Shown here: one piece after another, positions 7,508-16,230 of the stretch
Layout of the letters: every line of letters begins with the position of its first letter
Position numbering within the stretch: the stretch's first letter is position 1
Assembly (NCBI GenBank): GCA_021604645.1
Contig: BQJJ01000006.1
Location: forward strand, 141,642-205,641
DNA from: Methyloligella sp.
Lineage (GTDB): Bacteria; Pseudomonadota; Alphaproteobacteria; Rhizobiales; HXMU1428-3
DNA length: 64,000 nucleotides
Reading direction: 5' to 3'
Made by a program: the position numbers and the translations under genes
The notes under the pieces: generated by a model
What the model was told of the DNA's origin: nothing
Database searches by the model: none
The model's input: the letters and a program-made list of their open reading frames with translations, nothing else

Positions 7508-9328
7508 ATGACAGAGAAAAAATCACCGACACCTTTAAAAAACATCCGCAACTTTTCAATCGTTGCTCATATTGATCACGGCAAATCAACGCTGGCCGAT
7601 CGCCTCATCCAGGTATGTGGCGGCTTGTCTGAGCGTGAAATGCAAGAGCAAGTTCTTGATAATATGGAGATTGAAAAAGAGCGCGGCATTACCATCAAAG
7701 CGCAAACCGTGCGCCTCGATTATAAAGCCAATGATGGCGAGACCTATCAGCTCAATCTAATCGATACACCAGGCCATGTTGATTTTGCCTATGAAGTCTC
7801 CCGCTCCTTATCGGCGGTTGAAGGCTCACTTCTGGTTGTTGATGCGTCGCAAGGTGTAGAAGCCCAAACTCTGGCAAATGTTTATAAAGCCATTGAGAAC
7901 GATCATGAAATCGTAACAGTTCTTAATAAAATTGACTTACCGGCCGCTGAACCGGATCGCGTTAAAACGCAGATCGAAGATGTTATCGGTCTTGATGCTT
8001 CTGATGCCGTTGAGATCTCAGCCAAATCAGGCATGGGTATTGATGATGTGCTTGAAGCCATCGTTGAAAGGCTCCCCGCACCTCAAGGTGAAATCGATGC
8101 CCCTCTAAAAGCTATGCTGGTTGACAGTTGGTATGACGCCTATCTTGGTGTTGTTGTTTTGGTGCGCGTGATTGATGGTACCTTGAAAAAGGGACAAAAA
8201 GTTAAACTCATCGCAACAGATGCCAGTTACTTGGTCGACCGCGTTGGTGTATTCCGCCCGAAATCAGATTTAACGGATCAATTAGGCCCCGGTGAAATCG
8301 GCTTTTTCACAGCTGCAATCAAACAAGTGGCAGACACCCGTGTGGGTGACACAGTCACAGAAGAAAAGAAACCATGCGTTGAAGCCTTGCCGGGTTACCA
8401 GCCGGCTCAACCGGTTGTGTTTTGCGGCCTCTTTCCAGTTGATAGTTCTGAATTTGAAAATTTGCGCGATGCCATGGGCAAACTGCGCCTCAATGATGCA
8501 AGCTTTGAATTTGAAATGGAAACGTCAGCTGCGCTGGGCTTTGGTTTTCGTTGCGGCTTCTTGGGGTTATTGCACTTAGAGATCATCCGCGAACGCTTAG
8601 AACGTGAGTTCAATATTGATCTCATCACAACAGCCCCATCGGTGATTTATCATATCCATCAAACAGATGGCGAGCTGATCAAAATGCATAACCCGGCAGA
8701 TATGCCAGATGTTATGAAAATTGATCACATCGAAGAGCCATGGATTACAGCAACCATTTTGGTGCCAGACGAATATCTAGGCGCAGTATTAAAACTCTGC
8801 GAAGACAGACGCGGCCGCCAAACTGAGCTCACCTACGCAGGCACAAGAGCCATGGTGGTTTATGAACTACCAATGTCAGAAGTCGTGTTCGATTTTTACG
8901 ATCGCCTAAAATCTGTTTCCAAAGGCTACGCCTCATTTGATTACCAATTGCTTGGCTATGAAGAAGGCAATTTGGTGAAAATGTCTGTGCTTGTTAATGC
9001 TGAGCCAGTTGACGCCTTGTCCATGATGGTGCACCGCGACAGAGCTGAGGCCCGAGGCCGCGGCATGTGCGAGAAATTAAAAGAATTGATCCCACGCCAC
9101 CTCTTCAAGGTGCCAATCCAGGCAGCCATTGGCGGCAAGGTGATTGCTCGCGAGACCATTGCAGCGATGAGAAAAGACGTGACGGCGAAATGTTACGGCG
9201 GCGATATTTCTCGAAAGCGGAAATTGCTCGACAAGCAAAAAGCCGGTAAGAAGAAAATGCGCCAATTCGGCAAAGTAGAAATCCCCCAAGACGCCTTCAT
9301 CCAAGCCCTTAAGATGGATGATAATTAA
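7508..9328 (+). CDS. lepA: elongation factor 4 (LepA)
   Basis: A translational GTPase of 606 residues that back-translocates or remodels stalled ribosomes. The P-loop AHIDHGKST is near the N-terminus, followed by the switch region [21 protein letters not shown], and the NKIDLP guanine-recognition motif. Later come EF-G-like domains and the LepA-specific C-terminal region ([22 protein letters not shown]). The start is set at ATG 7508 because known LepA proteins begin MT-x-K-x-P-T just before the [14 protein letters not shown] block; a TTG at 7472 would add 12 unconserved residues. Full length for the family. It stands as a single gene. Confidence 0.97.
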   Translation: MTEKKSPTPLKNIRNFSIVAHIDHGKSTLADRLIQVCGGLSEREMQEQVLDNMEIEKERGITIKAQTVRLDYKANDGETYQLNLIDTPGHVDFAYEVSRSLSAVEGSLLVVDASQGVEAQTLANVYKAIENDHEIVTVLNKIDLPAAEPDRVKTQIEDVIGLDASDAVEISAKSGMGIDDVLEAIVERLPAPQGEIDAPLKAMLVDSWYDAYLGVVVLVRVIDGTLKKGQKVKLIATDASYLVDRVGVFRPKSDLTDQLGPGEIGFFTAAIKQVADTRVGDTVTEEKKPCVEALPGYQPAQPVVFCGLFPVDSSEFENLRDAMGKLRLNDASFEFEMETSAALGFGFRCGFLGLLHLEIIRERLEREFNIDLITTAPSVIYHIHQTDGELIKMHNPADMPDVMKIDHIEEPWITATILVPDEYLGAVLKLCEDRRGRQTELTYAGTRAMVVYELPMSEVVFDFYDRLKSVSKGYASFDYQLLGYEEGNLVKMSVLVNAEPVDALSMMVHRDRAEARGRGMCEKLKELIPRHLFKVPIQAAIGGKVIARETIAAMRKDVTAKCYGGDISRKRKLLDKQKAGKKKMRQFGKVEIPQDAFIQALKMDDN

Positions 9329-9361
9329 GCGCGGTTGCTTTTGGGCATATGAAGCAAAGAA
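9329..9361 (+). repeat. degenerate single GGTTGC module
   Basis: The sequence GCGGTTGCTTTTGGGCATAT with a following GAAGCA directly after the lepA stop resembles the module found in tandem at 5126 and 24172 (GCGGTTGCTGGTGGGCAACTGAAGCA). The stem is largely lost. Same orientation as all other copies. Confidence 0.5.
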
Positions 9362-9452
9362 AAGCGGCCATTTTTTTGAATATCTAATCTATATGCTTGT
9401 TTGCTTCTGTCACTTGTCGGAAGTGAATAGAAAAACATGCTAACTTTAAATT

Positions 9453-9956
9453 ATGCGAATTTTCATCACAGGTAATGCCGGAAGTGGTAAGACAACTTTA
9501 GCCCGAAAACTGGGAATGGCAACAGGACTGCCAGTAATTGGATTAGACAGAATTATTTGGCAGCCCGGATGGAAGAAAACTTCCAAAGAAGTTAGGATGG
9601 CTCAAGAACGGGTAATTTCTGCTAAAGAGTTTTGGATTGTTGATGGGGTATCAAATATTTTTCAAGACGCCGCAGATGTTGTAATATTTCTTGATGTATC
9701 ACGTAGCAAGTCTTTCGTTCGATGTATGGAACGCAATTGGAGATTTATGTTTCAAAGTCGGCCTGAGTTACCTCCAAATTGCCCTGAATTTCTGATTCTA
9801 CCATATCTCTTGAAGCTAATTTGGAAGTTTCCAAACCAGGTGAGGCCGAATATACTTGCTAAAATGCAGGCAAGAGATAGTGGCCAGTTCATTGTGCAGA
9901 ATGAGCACGATCTTAAGGTCCTGGTAAAATATTTGGGCATTGATGAAATGATATAG
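9453..9956 (+). CDS. small P-loop nucleotide kinase-like protein (adenylate kinase / FlaR type)
   Basis: A 167-residue P-loop NTPase. It has GNAGSGKTT at residues 7-15, then GLPVIGLDRIIWQPGWK and FWIVDGVSN, as in the family often labelled topology modulation protein (FlaR) or adenylate-kinase-like. The DRIIWQPGW segment is characteristic. A phosphotransferase role is likely, but the substrate is unknown. It probably begins at the ATG given, although no strong ribosome binding site is visible. It follows lepA by ~125 nt, with a degenerate repeat between. Confidence 0.75.
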   Translation: MRIFITGNAGSGKTTLARKLGMATGLPVIGLDRIIWQPGWKKTSKEVRMAQERVISAKEFWIVDGVSNIFQDAADVVIFLDVSRSKSFVRCMERNWRFMFQSRPELPPNCPEFLILPYLLKLIWKFPNQVRPNILAKMQARDSGQFIVQNEHDLKVLVKYLGIDEMI

Positions 9957-10014
9957 AGATATCAGTAATTGGCACTAAACAGCCTTATCAATTACATGAT
10001 AAAACTTCATAATA

Positions 10015-10145
10015 AGAAGAAAGAACTCAGCCTTCTTTAGGCTGTGACCAAATCATTATGAATTCTAAAAATCCGATCATAAAAAAGCCGTATAGCCTCG
10101 GCCAGATGCTTTCTCACAGTTAGATAACCGCGAGTAAAAAAACGA
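10015..10145 (+). repeat. degenerate copy of the multi-hairpin intergenic element
   Basis: AAGAAGAAAGAACTCAGCC, a short loop and AGGCTG (10016-10044) resemble the first hairpin of the elements at 10201 and 17839. TAGATAACCGCGAGTAAAAA (10121-10140) resembles their conserved end (AATAGCCGTGAGAGAAAA). The middle hairpins are not recognisable. Taken as a decayed copy in the same orientation; low certainty. Confidence 0.4.
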
Positions 10146-10200
10146 CGGTTGCTAATTATGATTTAAGGAACGCCACAAAAAAGCACAAATCTATTCATAC

Positions 10201-10448
10201 GAGGAAGGAGCCCAGCCTTTTCCGGCTGGGGGACATGACGCCAGGGGCGTCCGGCGCGTTGCGCCGCACACGTAGGCCAGCTGCTTTAGCAGCTGAATAA
10301 TCCTGAAGCAAAGGTAAGCAGGCAGTCCGAAGAGCACTTGCGACGGTTGCTTGTGGGCAATCTGAAGGAGCACATGCGACGGTTGCTTGTGGGCAACCTG
10401 AAGGAGCACATGCGACGGTTGCTTGTGGGCAACCTGAAGGAGCACTAA
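10201..10448 (+). repeat. multi-hairpin intergenic element, copy A, with three 36-nt modules
   Basis: Four successive stems lie at 10211-10217/10224-10230 (CCCAGCC/GGCTGGG), 10237-10242/10246-10251 (GACGCC/GGCGTC), 10252-10257/10261-10266 (CGGCGC/GCGCCG) and 10278-10285/10288-10295 (CAGCTGCT/AGCAGCTG). They are followed by three GGTTGC modules with a 36-nt period (GGTTGC at 10345, 10381 and 10417). It starts GAGGAAGGAG, like the GAAGAAGGAG of other copies. The last module supplies the AAGGAG ribosome binding site of the DUF4336 gene. It fills the ~490-nt gap before that gene together with the decayed copy at 10015. Confidence 0.9.
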
Positions 10449-10450
10449 GA

Positions 10451-11179
10451 ATGACAAACCTTTACACTCCCATCAATGAACTAAAACCAATAGGTGAAGA
10501 CATCTGGATTGTTGATGGTGAGGTGATCAGCTTCTACGGCGCGCCCTATACCACGCGCATGACAATCATCAGATTAGAAAATGGTGATTTATTCTGCCAC
10601 TCCCCCATCGTTTTAACAAAAGACTTAAAAGAACAAGTGGAAAAATTAGGTAGGGTAAAACATCTGGTCTCACCGAATTGGATCCATTATGCCTATATCC
10701 CTGAATGGGCGAAAGCCTTTATGGGTACCGTTGCCTGGGCCTCTCCGAAGGTGAGAGAACGAGCCAAAGAATATAAGGTTGATGTGTCATTTGATCATGA
10801 CTTGCAGGATGGTGCTGAACCTATTTGGGAAAAAGAAATAGACCAACTGATTGCCAAAGGAAGTAAGGCGCATCAAGAAGTCGTTTTCTTTCACAAAAAA
10901 AGCAAAACGCTTATTCTCACTGATCTAATCGAAAATTTTGAGAGTAAAAAAATCCCGTTTTGGTTTCGTATCTTAGGAAAGTTTGCCGGCATTCTAGACC
11001 CAGATGGCAAAACACCAATAGATATGCGTGTTACATTTTCTGGCAATCATAAAGAACTGAGAAAAGCGGTTGAGACAATGATAAGCTGGAAACCAGAAAA
11101 AATAATCATTGCTCACGGAAAATGGTTTGAAAAAGACGCTGTGCAAGAATTAAAAAGAGCGTTTCGCTGGTGCATGTAG
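10451..11179 (+). CDS. DUF4336 family protein
   Basis: A 242-residue soluble protein matching the DUF4336 family, a metallo-beta-lactamase-like fold found in many proteobacteria and cyanobacteria. Typical segments are IGEDIWIVDGEV near the N-terminus, YTTRMTIIRLENGDLFCHSPI, VKHLVSPNWIHYAYIPEW and the C-terminal IIIAHGKWF. The usual HxHxDH zinc motif is not apparent, so enzyme activity is uncertain. The AAGGAG of the last upstream repeat module is eight nt before the ATG and is its only visible ribosome binding site. Its 3' end forms one arm of a terminator-like hairpin. Confidence 0.8.
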   Translation: MTNLYTPINELKPIGEDIWIVDGEVISFYGAPYTTRMTIIRLENGDLFCHSPIVLTKDLKEQVEKLGRVKHLVSPNWIHYAYIPEWAKAFMGTVAWASPKVRERAKEYKVDVSFDHDLQDGAEPIWEKEIDQLIAKGSKAHQEVVFFHKKSKTLILTDLIENFESKKIPFWFRILGKFAGILDPDGKTPIDMRVTFSGNHKELRKAVETMISWKPEKIIIAHGKWFEKDAVQELKRAFRWCM

Positions 11180-11190
11180 CACCAGCGAAA
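11162..11190. terminator. bidirectional terminator-like hairpin over the DUF4336 stop codon
   Basis: TTTCGCTGGTGC (11162-11173) pairs with GCACCAGCGAAA (11179-11190) around a 5-nt loop holding the stop codon, giving a 12-bp stem. A T-rich run follows on the plus strand. It lies between converging genes, so it may stop both transcripts. Confidence 0.75.
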
Positions 11191-11198
11191 TAAAAGTC

Positions 11199-11642
11199 TT
11201 AATTTTTAATCACAATCCGAGAACGGCCACGATTGCGTTTGATTAAATTAAACAATTCTCGCGCCGCTGCTGGGTGCAGGCGGATACAGCCATGAGAGGC
11301 CGGCCGGCCGAGACGTTTAATATAATTGGTTCCATGAACTGCATATCCACCTTTAAAAAAGATAGACCAAGGCATCGGTGAGTTATTATACTTACTTGAA
11401 TAATGCATGCGCTTCAGGAAAGTCGGTCGGTATGACCCACGCGGCGTATGATACCCGCGGCGACCGGTTGAAACGCGCCACGTATAATAACGTTTCCCAT
11501 TCACATAAACCCGCATCACTTGCTGAGAAACATCAACCTTGGCGACAATATTTGCCGCTAAGCCTTGTGTAGAAAAAATAGCACTATGAGTGCCAAAAAG
11601 AAATGTAAAAACAAAAAGAAAACCTAAAACTCTAAACTTCAC
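11199..11642 (-). CDS. L,D-transpeptidase (YkuD domain), secreted
   Basis: A 147-residue exported enzyme that makes 3-3 crosslinks in peptidoglycan or attaches proteins to it. Residues 1-29 form a signal peptide ending near GLAA. The YkuD core has VHGTNYIKRLGRPASHGCIRL, with the catalytic His and the Cys of SHGCIRL (about residue 119). The protein is short, being signal plus catalytic domain only. It converges with DUF4336 across a hairpin. Function by family is firm; the individual role (crosslinking versus anchoring) is not. Confidence 0.92.
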   Translation of the reverse strand: MKFRVLGFLFVFTFLFGTHSAIFSTQGLAANIVAKVDVSQQVMRVYVNGKRYYTWRVSTGRRGYHTPRGSYRPTFLKRMHYSSKYNNSPMPWSIFFKGGYAVHGTNYIKRLGRPASHGCIRLHPAAARELFNLIKRNRGRSRIVIKN

Positions 11643-11867
11643 AACTCACATCCTAAGTTAGAAAAAGAATACCAAGCCAATCTTGGTAATTTCTCGGCTA
11701 ATTAATCATGGAGCTTCATAAAAACCAACCGTTTGACATGAATGACCTGTTGATAATCAGGCCATGATTTATGAGTATATCACAAAATGAGGTGGATAAT
11801 TTTTCAAGTTGAAAATGATATGATTAAAGAGGAAGGTTTTTTTGAGTTAGAACCTTAATTATGGGGA

Positions 11868-12449
11868 CTAACTTCTTTTGTAAAACGCGCGTGCCTTTGC
11901 AGTAAGGGCCTTCGCCTCGTCAGTTTTTAAACGCTCAATTTCATTTCTAAGCCTTTGTTCCTGGTCCTGTAACCGGATTTCTTCAGCCTCTAATCGTGTC
12001 ACCTCAGATTTTTTTATATTTTTAGATCGTAATTGAGACCGAACCTCACTAATTTGATGTAAGGTATCATCATGGTCATTCTTGACAGTATAAACTTTGT
12101 ACCCGAGTTGATTGCCCTCTTTGAGAAGAGGAACAACACTACCAGAGCAAACAGGGCTATAGCGTTTCCCCCTGATGCCAATGTCTATTTGATGTTGAAT
12201 TTTACAATAAGATTGTAATCCCTCAGCGCGACCTTCAATATAGTGAGCTTTATTCGCTTTGATTTTATGATCAAGACAGGCGGATTTATGTTTTTCAAAG
12301 TAGGTAAGCAAGTATCCTAGTTGGCCATCGGCCTTGCCAATGGCGCGCCAGTCACCTACTTTACATTGATCCTTGCTAAGAGTTGCACATCCGCTCAAGT
12401 TGCAGACTATCAAGAAATAAAAACAAGAAAAAAACGCAAATCTGTACAT
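11868..12449 (-). CDS. DUF2799 lipoprotein
   Basis: A probable outer-membrane or periplasmic lipoprotein of ~193 residues. A hydrophobic signal ends in a lipobox (LSGC) followed by AT. The mature part matches DUF2799 (CKVGDWRAIGKADGQLGY ... KANKAHYIEGRAEGLQSYC), with paired cysteines in the first half and a coiled-coil C-terminus rich in Glu, Arg and Lys (~residues 125-185). The start is taken as the ATG at 12449; an in-frame ATG at 12476 would put nine extra residues before the signal. Function of the family is unknown. Confidence 0.75.
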   Translation of the reverse strand: MYRFAFFSCFYFLIVCNLSGCATLSKDQCKVGDWRAIGKADGQLGYLLTYFEKHKSACLDHKIKANKAHYIEGRAEGLQSYCKIQHQIDIGIRGKRYSPVCSGSVVPLLKEGNQLGYKVYTVKNDHDDTLHQISEVRSQLRSKNIKKSEVTRLEAEEIRLQDQEQRLRNEIERLKTDEAKALTAKARAFYKRS

Positions 12450-12575
12450 GAAAACACCAAAGCAAAGACCAAGCATGATAATAAACAGTATTCAAACATT
12501 ATGAACATGTAGAACCTGAAAAGCTAGTTAAATTATATTGCTGGGTAACGGCGTAATTGATAGAAGGTCTGAACT

Positions 12576-13487
12576 ATGGAAAAAAACACAAAAACAAAAC
12601 GAGCCCCTCGTTCAAGAAAACCAGCATCAGCAAAAAAATCAAAGCAAGTCCAAGAGCAAAGTAAAAACACCATCGCTTTGATCTATGATTTTGACGGCAC
12701 TTTAAGCCCTAAGAACATGCAAGAATATGCGTTTCTTCCCAAGATCGGTATGCAGGCCAAAAAATTCTGGACTGAGGTGGCGAAACTATCCATTGAGCGC
12801 GAAGCTGAGCCCCTCATCACCTACATGCACCTGATGTATAAAAAGGCCAAAGAAAAAGGCGTCCATATTTTAAGAGATGACCTTGTAAGCCAAGGCAAGG
12901 ATGTTGAGTTTTGCCCCGGCGTTGAAAAATGGTTCGATCTGATTGAATCTTATGTCAAAAAACAATCCAGCGATGCTGTAAATGTGCGGCATTATCTTAT
13001 TTCCTCGGGGTTAAAAGAAATCATCGAAGGTACCAAAATTTATGATCGCTTCCATAATGTCTTTGCGTCCGAATATTTCTTTGATGCGTATGAACTCCCT
13101 TATCCAAAACGAGTGATTTCAGATACATCAAAAACTCAATATCTCTTCCGGATTAATAAAGGCGTTGAAGATGTGAATAAATCCATCAATTCACACATGC
13201 CAGAACAAGAGCGCCCAATTCCGTTTTCTCAAATGATTTATTTTGGCGACGGAGAAACAGATGTGCCATCAATGGCCGTGACGAGACAGAATAAAGGCTT
13301 CGCAATGGCGGTTTATCCAAAAGCTAAATCAGCTAAAATTTGCAAAGAACTTTTCTCTGTCGGCCGCGTCGATTTCTATGCAGAAGCAGATTACACAAAA
13401 GGCTCTGACCTACACAAACGCACATGCCTTCTCATTGACAAAATCCTAAGCGATATAAAAGTGCGAGAAGAAAAAGAAAAACTATAA
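12576..13487 (+). CDS. HAD-superfamily phosphatase/hydrolase
   Basis: A 303-residue HAD-fold protein. After a Lys/Arg-rich N-terminal tail (residues 1-30) it shows motif I DFDGTLSP, motif II YLISSGLKEII, a lysine in the YPKRVISDTSKTQYLFRINKG region, and motif IV IYFGDGETDVPSM. It resembles PSPase-like HADs. A phosphomonoesterase role in the cytoplasm is likely, substrate unknown. The basic tail is unusual and could bind nucleic acid, but this is speculation. AAGG upstream of the ATG supports the start. Confidence 0.82.
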   Translation: MEKNTKTKRAPRSRKPASAKKSKQVQEQSKNTIALIYDFDGTLSPKNMQEYAFLPKIGMQAKKFWTEVAKLSIEREAEPLITYMHLMYKKAKEKGVHILRDDLVSQGKDVEFCPGVEKWFDLIESYVKKQSSDAVNVRHYLISSGLKEIIEGTKIYDRFHNVFASEYFFDAYELPYPKRVISDTSKTQYLFRINKGVEDVNKSINSHMPEQERPIPFSQMIYFGDGETDVPSMAVTRQNKGFAMAVYPKAKSAKICKELFSVGRVDFYAEADYTKGSDLHKRTCLLIDKILSDIKVREEKEKL

Positions 13488-13502
13488 GAACTATCTTACC
13501 TT

Positions 13503-13620
13503 ACGAAGAAAGAGTGACGCGACTTCAGCGTCAGGACATGGCGAAGCGCCAGCGTAGCCCGGCGCCTAGCGCCGCACCTCGTAGGCCTATGAGCTTCAGC
13601 TCATAGAATAGCCGTGAGAG
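13503..13620 (+). repeat. multi-hairpin intergenic element, copy B
   Basis: Begins CGAAGAAAGAG and ends AATAGCCGTGAGAG. Stems: TGACGC/GCGTCA (13515-13520/13528-13533), TGGCG/CGCCA (13539-13543/13547-13551), CGGCGC/GCGCCG (13560-13565/13569-13574) and TATGAGCT/AGCTCATA (13588-13595/13598-13605). Compared with copies D and E, stems 1, 2 and 4 have changed on both sides so that pairing is kept. Confidence 0.92.
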
Positions 13621-13627
13621 ATAAAAA

Positions 13628-13689
13628 AGGTGGGCGCCTTCTGTTCAATGCTATAAATTTAATGATCTGCGAAACGAGGCGCCCCACCT
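13628..13689. repeat. long-looped inverted repeat upstream of mepA
   Basis: AGGTGGGCGCCT (from 13628) and AGGCGCCCCACCT (13677-13689) are complementary over 12 bp with one bulged C, enclosing a ~37-nt AT-rich loop. It follows repeat copy B and lies ~130 nt before mepA. It could be a terminator stem or a protein site; nothing decides between these. Confidence 0.55.
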
Positions 13690-13819
13690 AATCAAGAGTT
13701 AAAACTATAGCACGATTTTCTGAAATTTGCTAGATCTAACAAGATGATTTGCTAAAGCCTGTGCAGGATCCAAAAGGTGATATACTGGTTGCACATGTTT
13801 TTAAGAGGGAGTTCGACCA

Positions 13820-14878
13820 ATGATAAAACGCTTGATTGGTATGCTTTTCATAAGCTTAGCGTGCACATCTTTAGTGAATGCAGAAGCCATTAAAAAAGAA
13901 AAAATCCCAGAAAAAAAACAAGAGAAAGCAAAACCAATTGCGGCCAAAAAACTGTTTGGCTTTGTCCTAAAAGGCGCAGACTTAAAAGCCAAAGCAATAG
14001 GCTATTACACAAGAGGGTGTTTATCAGGTGGTCAGCCGCTAGCTGTGAACGGTGAAGCCTGGCAAGCGATGCGTTTATCAAGAAATAGAAACTGGGGCCA
14101 CCCTGTACTCATAAAATTCATCGAAGAATTTGCAAAAAAAGTAAAAGAGGAAGATGGCTGGAACGGTATTTTAGTTGGAGATCTGTCTCAACCTCGTGGT
14201 GGACCAATGCTCTCAGGGCATCGCAGCCACCAAATGGGTTTGGACGCAGACATCTGGTTAAATGAAATGCCAGACAAACGCATGACCTATAAAGAGCGTG
14301 AAGAGATTTCAGCCGTTTCTATGCTTGATAAAACAAGGCTTGCAGTAAACCCGAATGTCTGGACTGAAAACCATGTTAAAGTCATTAAGAGAGCAACACA
14401 GTTTAAAGCGGTTCAAAGGGTGTTGGTTCACCCGGCCATTAAAAAAGCTCTGTGTAAAGCCGCTGGAGATGACCGGGATTGGCTTAGAAAAGTGCGTCCA
14501 TGGTGGGGGCATCATTATCATATGCATATCCGCTTGAAATGCACAGAACCGTCCTGTAAGGCACAAGGGGGAACACCAGCTGGCGACGGCTGTGGCAAAC
14601 CACTTGATTATTGGTTCAAACTCTTAACTCGGCCTGTAAAACCAAAAAAGAAACCCAAAGGCCCACCTAAAAAACCAAGAGTGAAAGACCTTAATTGGAT
14701 GCCGAAAGCATGTCGCGTGGTTCTAAAGGCCGGCGATCCACCACTTCTAAAAGCACGTCAGCTTAATGAAGAAATTGAGCTGCCAGTGAGAAAAGCCGTG
14801 GCGAAAGCAGAAGAAACAGACGACAAACTCGGAGAACTTATTGAAAGCACAGAGACTGATTCAAGTGTAAAACCTTAA
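13820..14878 (+). CDS. mepA: penicillin-insensitive murein endopeptidase MepA
   Basis: A 352-residue periplasmic metallopeptidase that cuts D-alanyl-meso-diaminopimelate crosslinks in peptidoglycan. A signal peptide (residues 1-21, ending VNA) precedes the M74 domain. The zinc-site motifs GGPMLSGHRSHQMGLDADIW (His and Asp ligands) and WWGHHYHMHIRL are present. Six cysteines in the second half (including KCTEPSCKAQGG and GDGCG) suggest the disulfides known in MepA. The C-terminal ~60 residues are an extra charged tail. It converges with the MFS gene, with only 4 nt between stops. Confidence 0.93.
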   Translation: MIKRLIGMLFISLACTSLVNAEAIKKEKIPEKKQEKAKPIAAKKLFGFVLKGADLKAKAIGYYTRGCLSGGQPLAVNGEAWQAMRLSRNRNWGHPVLIKFIEEFAKKVKEEDGWNGILVGDLSQPRGGPMLSGHRSHQMGLDADIWLNEMPDKRMTYKEREEISAVSMLDKTRLAVNPNVWTENHVKVIKRATQFKAVQRVLVHPAIKKALCKAAGDDRDWLRKVRPWWGHHYHMHIRLKCTEPSCKAQGGTPAGDGCGKPLDYWFKLLTRPVKPKKKPKGPPKKPRVKDLNWMPKACRVVLKAGDPPLLKARQLNEEIELPVRKAVAKAEETDDKLGELIESTETDSSVKP

Positions 14879-14882
14879 ATCT

Positions 14883-16145
14883 CTATTCGATAACATCATC
14901 TGGTAGTCTCTTAGGGAAAAAGTAGAGAACTACAATTGTAAGAAGCGCTATGCCCGCTAAAATTTGGAAGAGCCTGTCAAAGCCAGAGCCTTCATAAACA
15001 ACCGAGATAAAGGGTAGCGTGATTGCAAGTGCTGTAAATCCGACGACGAACTGGACACCATAAATCCGTGCCCTGTATTCACTGCTGACAATTCTACTCA
15101 AAATAAAGTCATTTATAGGAATTTGGCCAAACGCACCGAGCATAAACCCAAGTGCAATGATAAATGCCCATTCATCTTGAAGGCCAGGCATAAGAGCAAA
15201 GCAAACAAGTTGAAGCGCAGCTAAAAACATAAACACGGCACGCGGCCCATATTTATCAAGAGAGTAACCAACAATCAGCTGACCAAATGAAGCGATGGTA
15301 AAAACAATGAAAGCCAGTACACCAATCATTGTCGCCACATCCGCTTGTCCTGAAAGTTGATCAAAGTGAAACCAGTCTAGAGAGTTTTTAGCAAACCCCT
15401 GAATGCGTTCATCAAAAATTTTAGGCAAAGAAAAAGAAGTCGATTGGAATAAAATATTTATCAATATAGTCGTAACGAAAACGATTAAGAAAATCCGTAT
15501 CAATAGAGGGTGCTGTTTCAAACTCTTGAAGAATGACTTGCGCGTTTCATCTACAGCAAAGTTAGAGTTATCTCTAGAAAAAGTAGAGTCTGCAATTGCC
15601 TGATGTCTAAGGAGTAAGTAAACAATCCCGCAAAAAACAGAAAAACAGCCAGGGATGAAAAAGGCCATGCGCCAGCCGGTAGTGTCAATCATATAGCCAG
15701 TTAAAAGGGCCGCACTGCCAACTCCCATATTCCCCCATACACCATTTGCGGCAAGACGCATGCCAGTGTTTTTCCAATGAATAGAAACAAGAGCAAGTCC
15801 AACAGGATGATAAATGGAAGCAAAAGTCCCAATTATAAAAAGACAAAGTCCGACTTCAAAAGGAGAGCTGGCATAAGAAGTTGCAATGGAGGCAAGGCCA
15901 ATACCAATAAAGAAAACAACCATCATGCCATCACGGCACCACTTATCTCCAAGCCAACCGGAGGGAAGAGAAAAAATGCCAAAAGCGATAAAACCAGGTG
16001 TCGCAAAATTTAACAAATCCCCATAGCTCACACCCCACTCACGATGAAGAGCAAGAGCTGCCACAGTGGCAAAAATCAACATGAACAAATGATCAAGAAA
16101 ATGTCCAAGATTTAATAAGAGAAAATACAGGCTTTTCTTTGTCAT
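14883..16145 (-). CDS. MFS transporter (fosmidomycin-resistance-like)
   Basis: A 420-residue inner-membrane protein with about 12 hydrophobic helices and the MFS signature loop SGWLGDKWCRDGMM after helix 2. The N-terminal segment (NLGHFLDHLFMLIFATVAALAL) and the helix-4 IIGTFASIYHPVGLALV are like the Fsr (fosmidomycin resistance) subgroup, which exports small drugs. The substrate is not predictable. A central hydrophilic loop (~residues 190-215) separates the two halves. It is expressed on its own and converges with mepA. Confidence 0.85.
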   Translation of the reverse strand: MTKKSLYFLLLNLGHFLDHLFMLIFATVAALALHREWGVSYGDLLNFATPGFIAFGIFSLPSGWLGDKWCRDGMMVVFFIGIGLASIATSYASSPFEVGLCLFIIGTFASIYHPVGLALVSIHWKNTGMRLAANGVWGNMGVGSAALLTGYMIDTTGWRMAFFIPGCFSVFCGIVYLLLRHQAIADSTFSRDNSNFAVDETRKSFFKSLKQHPLLIRIFLIVFVTTILINILFQSTSFSLPKIFDERIQGFAKNSLDWFHFDQLSGQADVATMIGVLAFIVFTIASFGQLIVGYSLDKYGPRAVFMFLAALQLVCFALMPGLQDEWAFIIALGFMLGAFGQIPINDFILSRIVSSEYRARIYGVQFVVGFTALAITLPFISVVYEGSGFDRLFQILAGIALLTIVVLYFFPKRLPDDVIE

Positions 16146-16230
16146 GAGATCTCATCATATTAATTCTTATTTACTCAGACCTTATCAGACATTACCGAGA
16201 TCAGATATAGAAATAAAATGTGGCTAACCC

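Noticed and set aside
10191..10457. 88-residue minus-strand frame with the repeated stretch VLLQVAHKQPSH
   Set aside because: It is the translation of the three GGTTGC repeat modules and hairpins; the periodic peptide follows from the 36-nt period.
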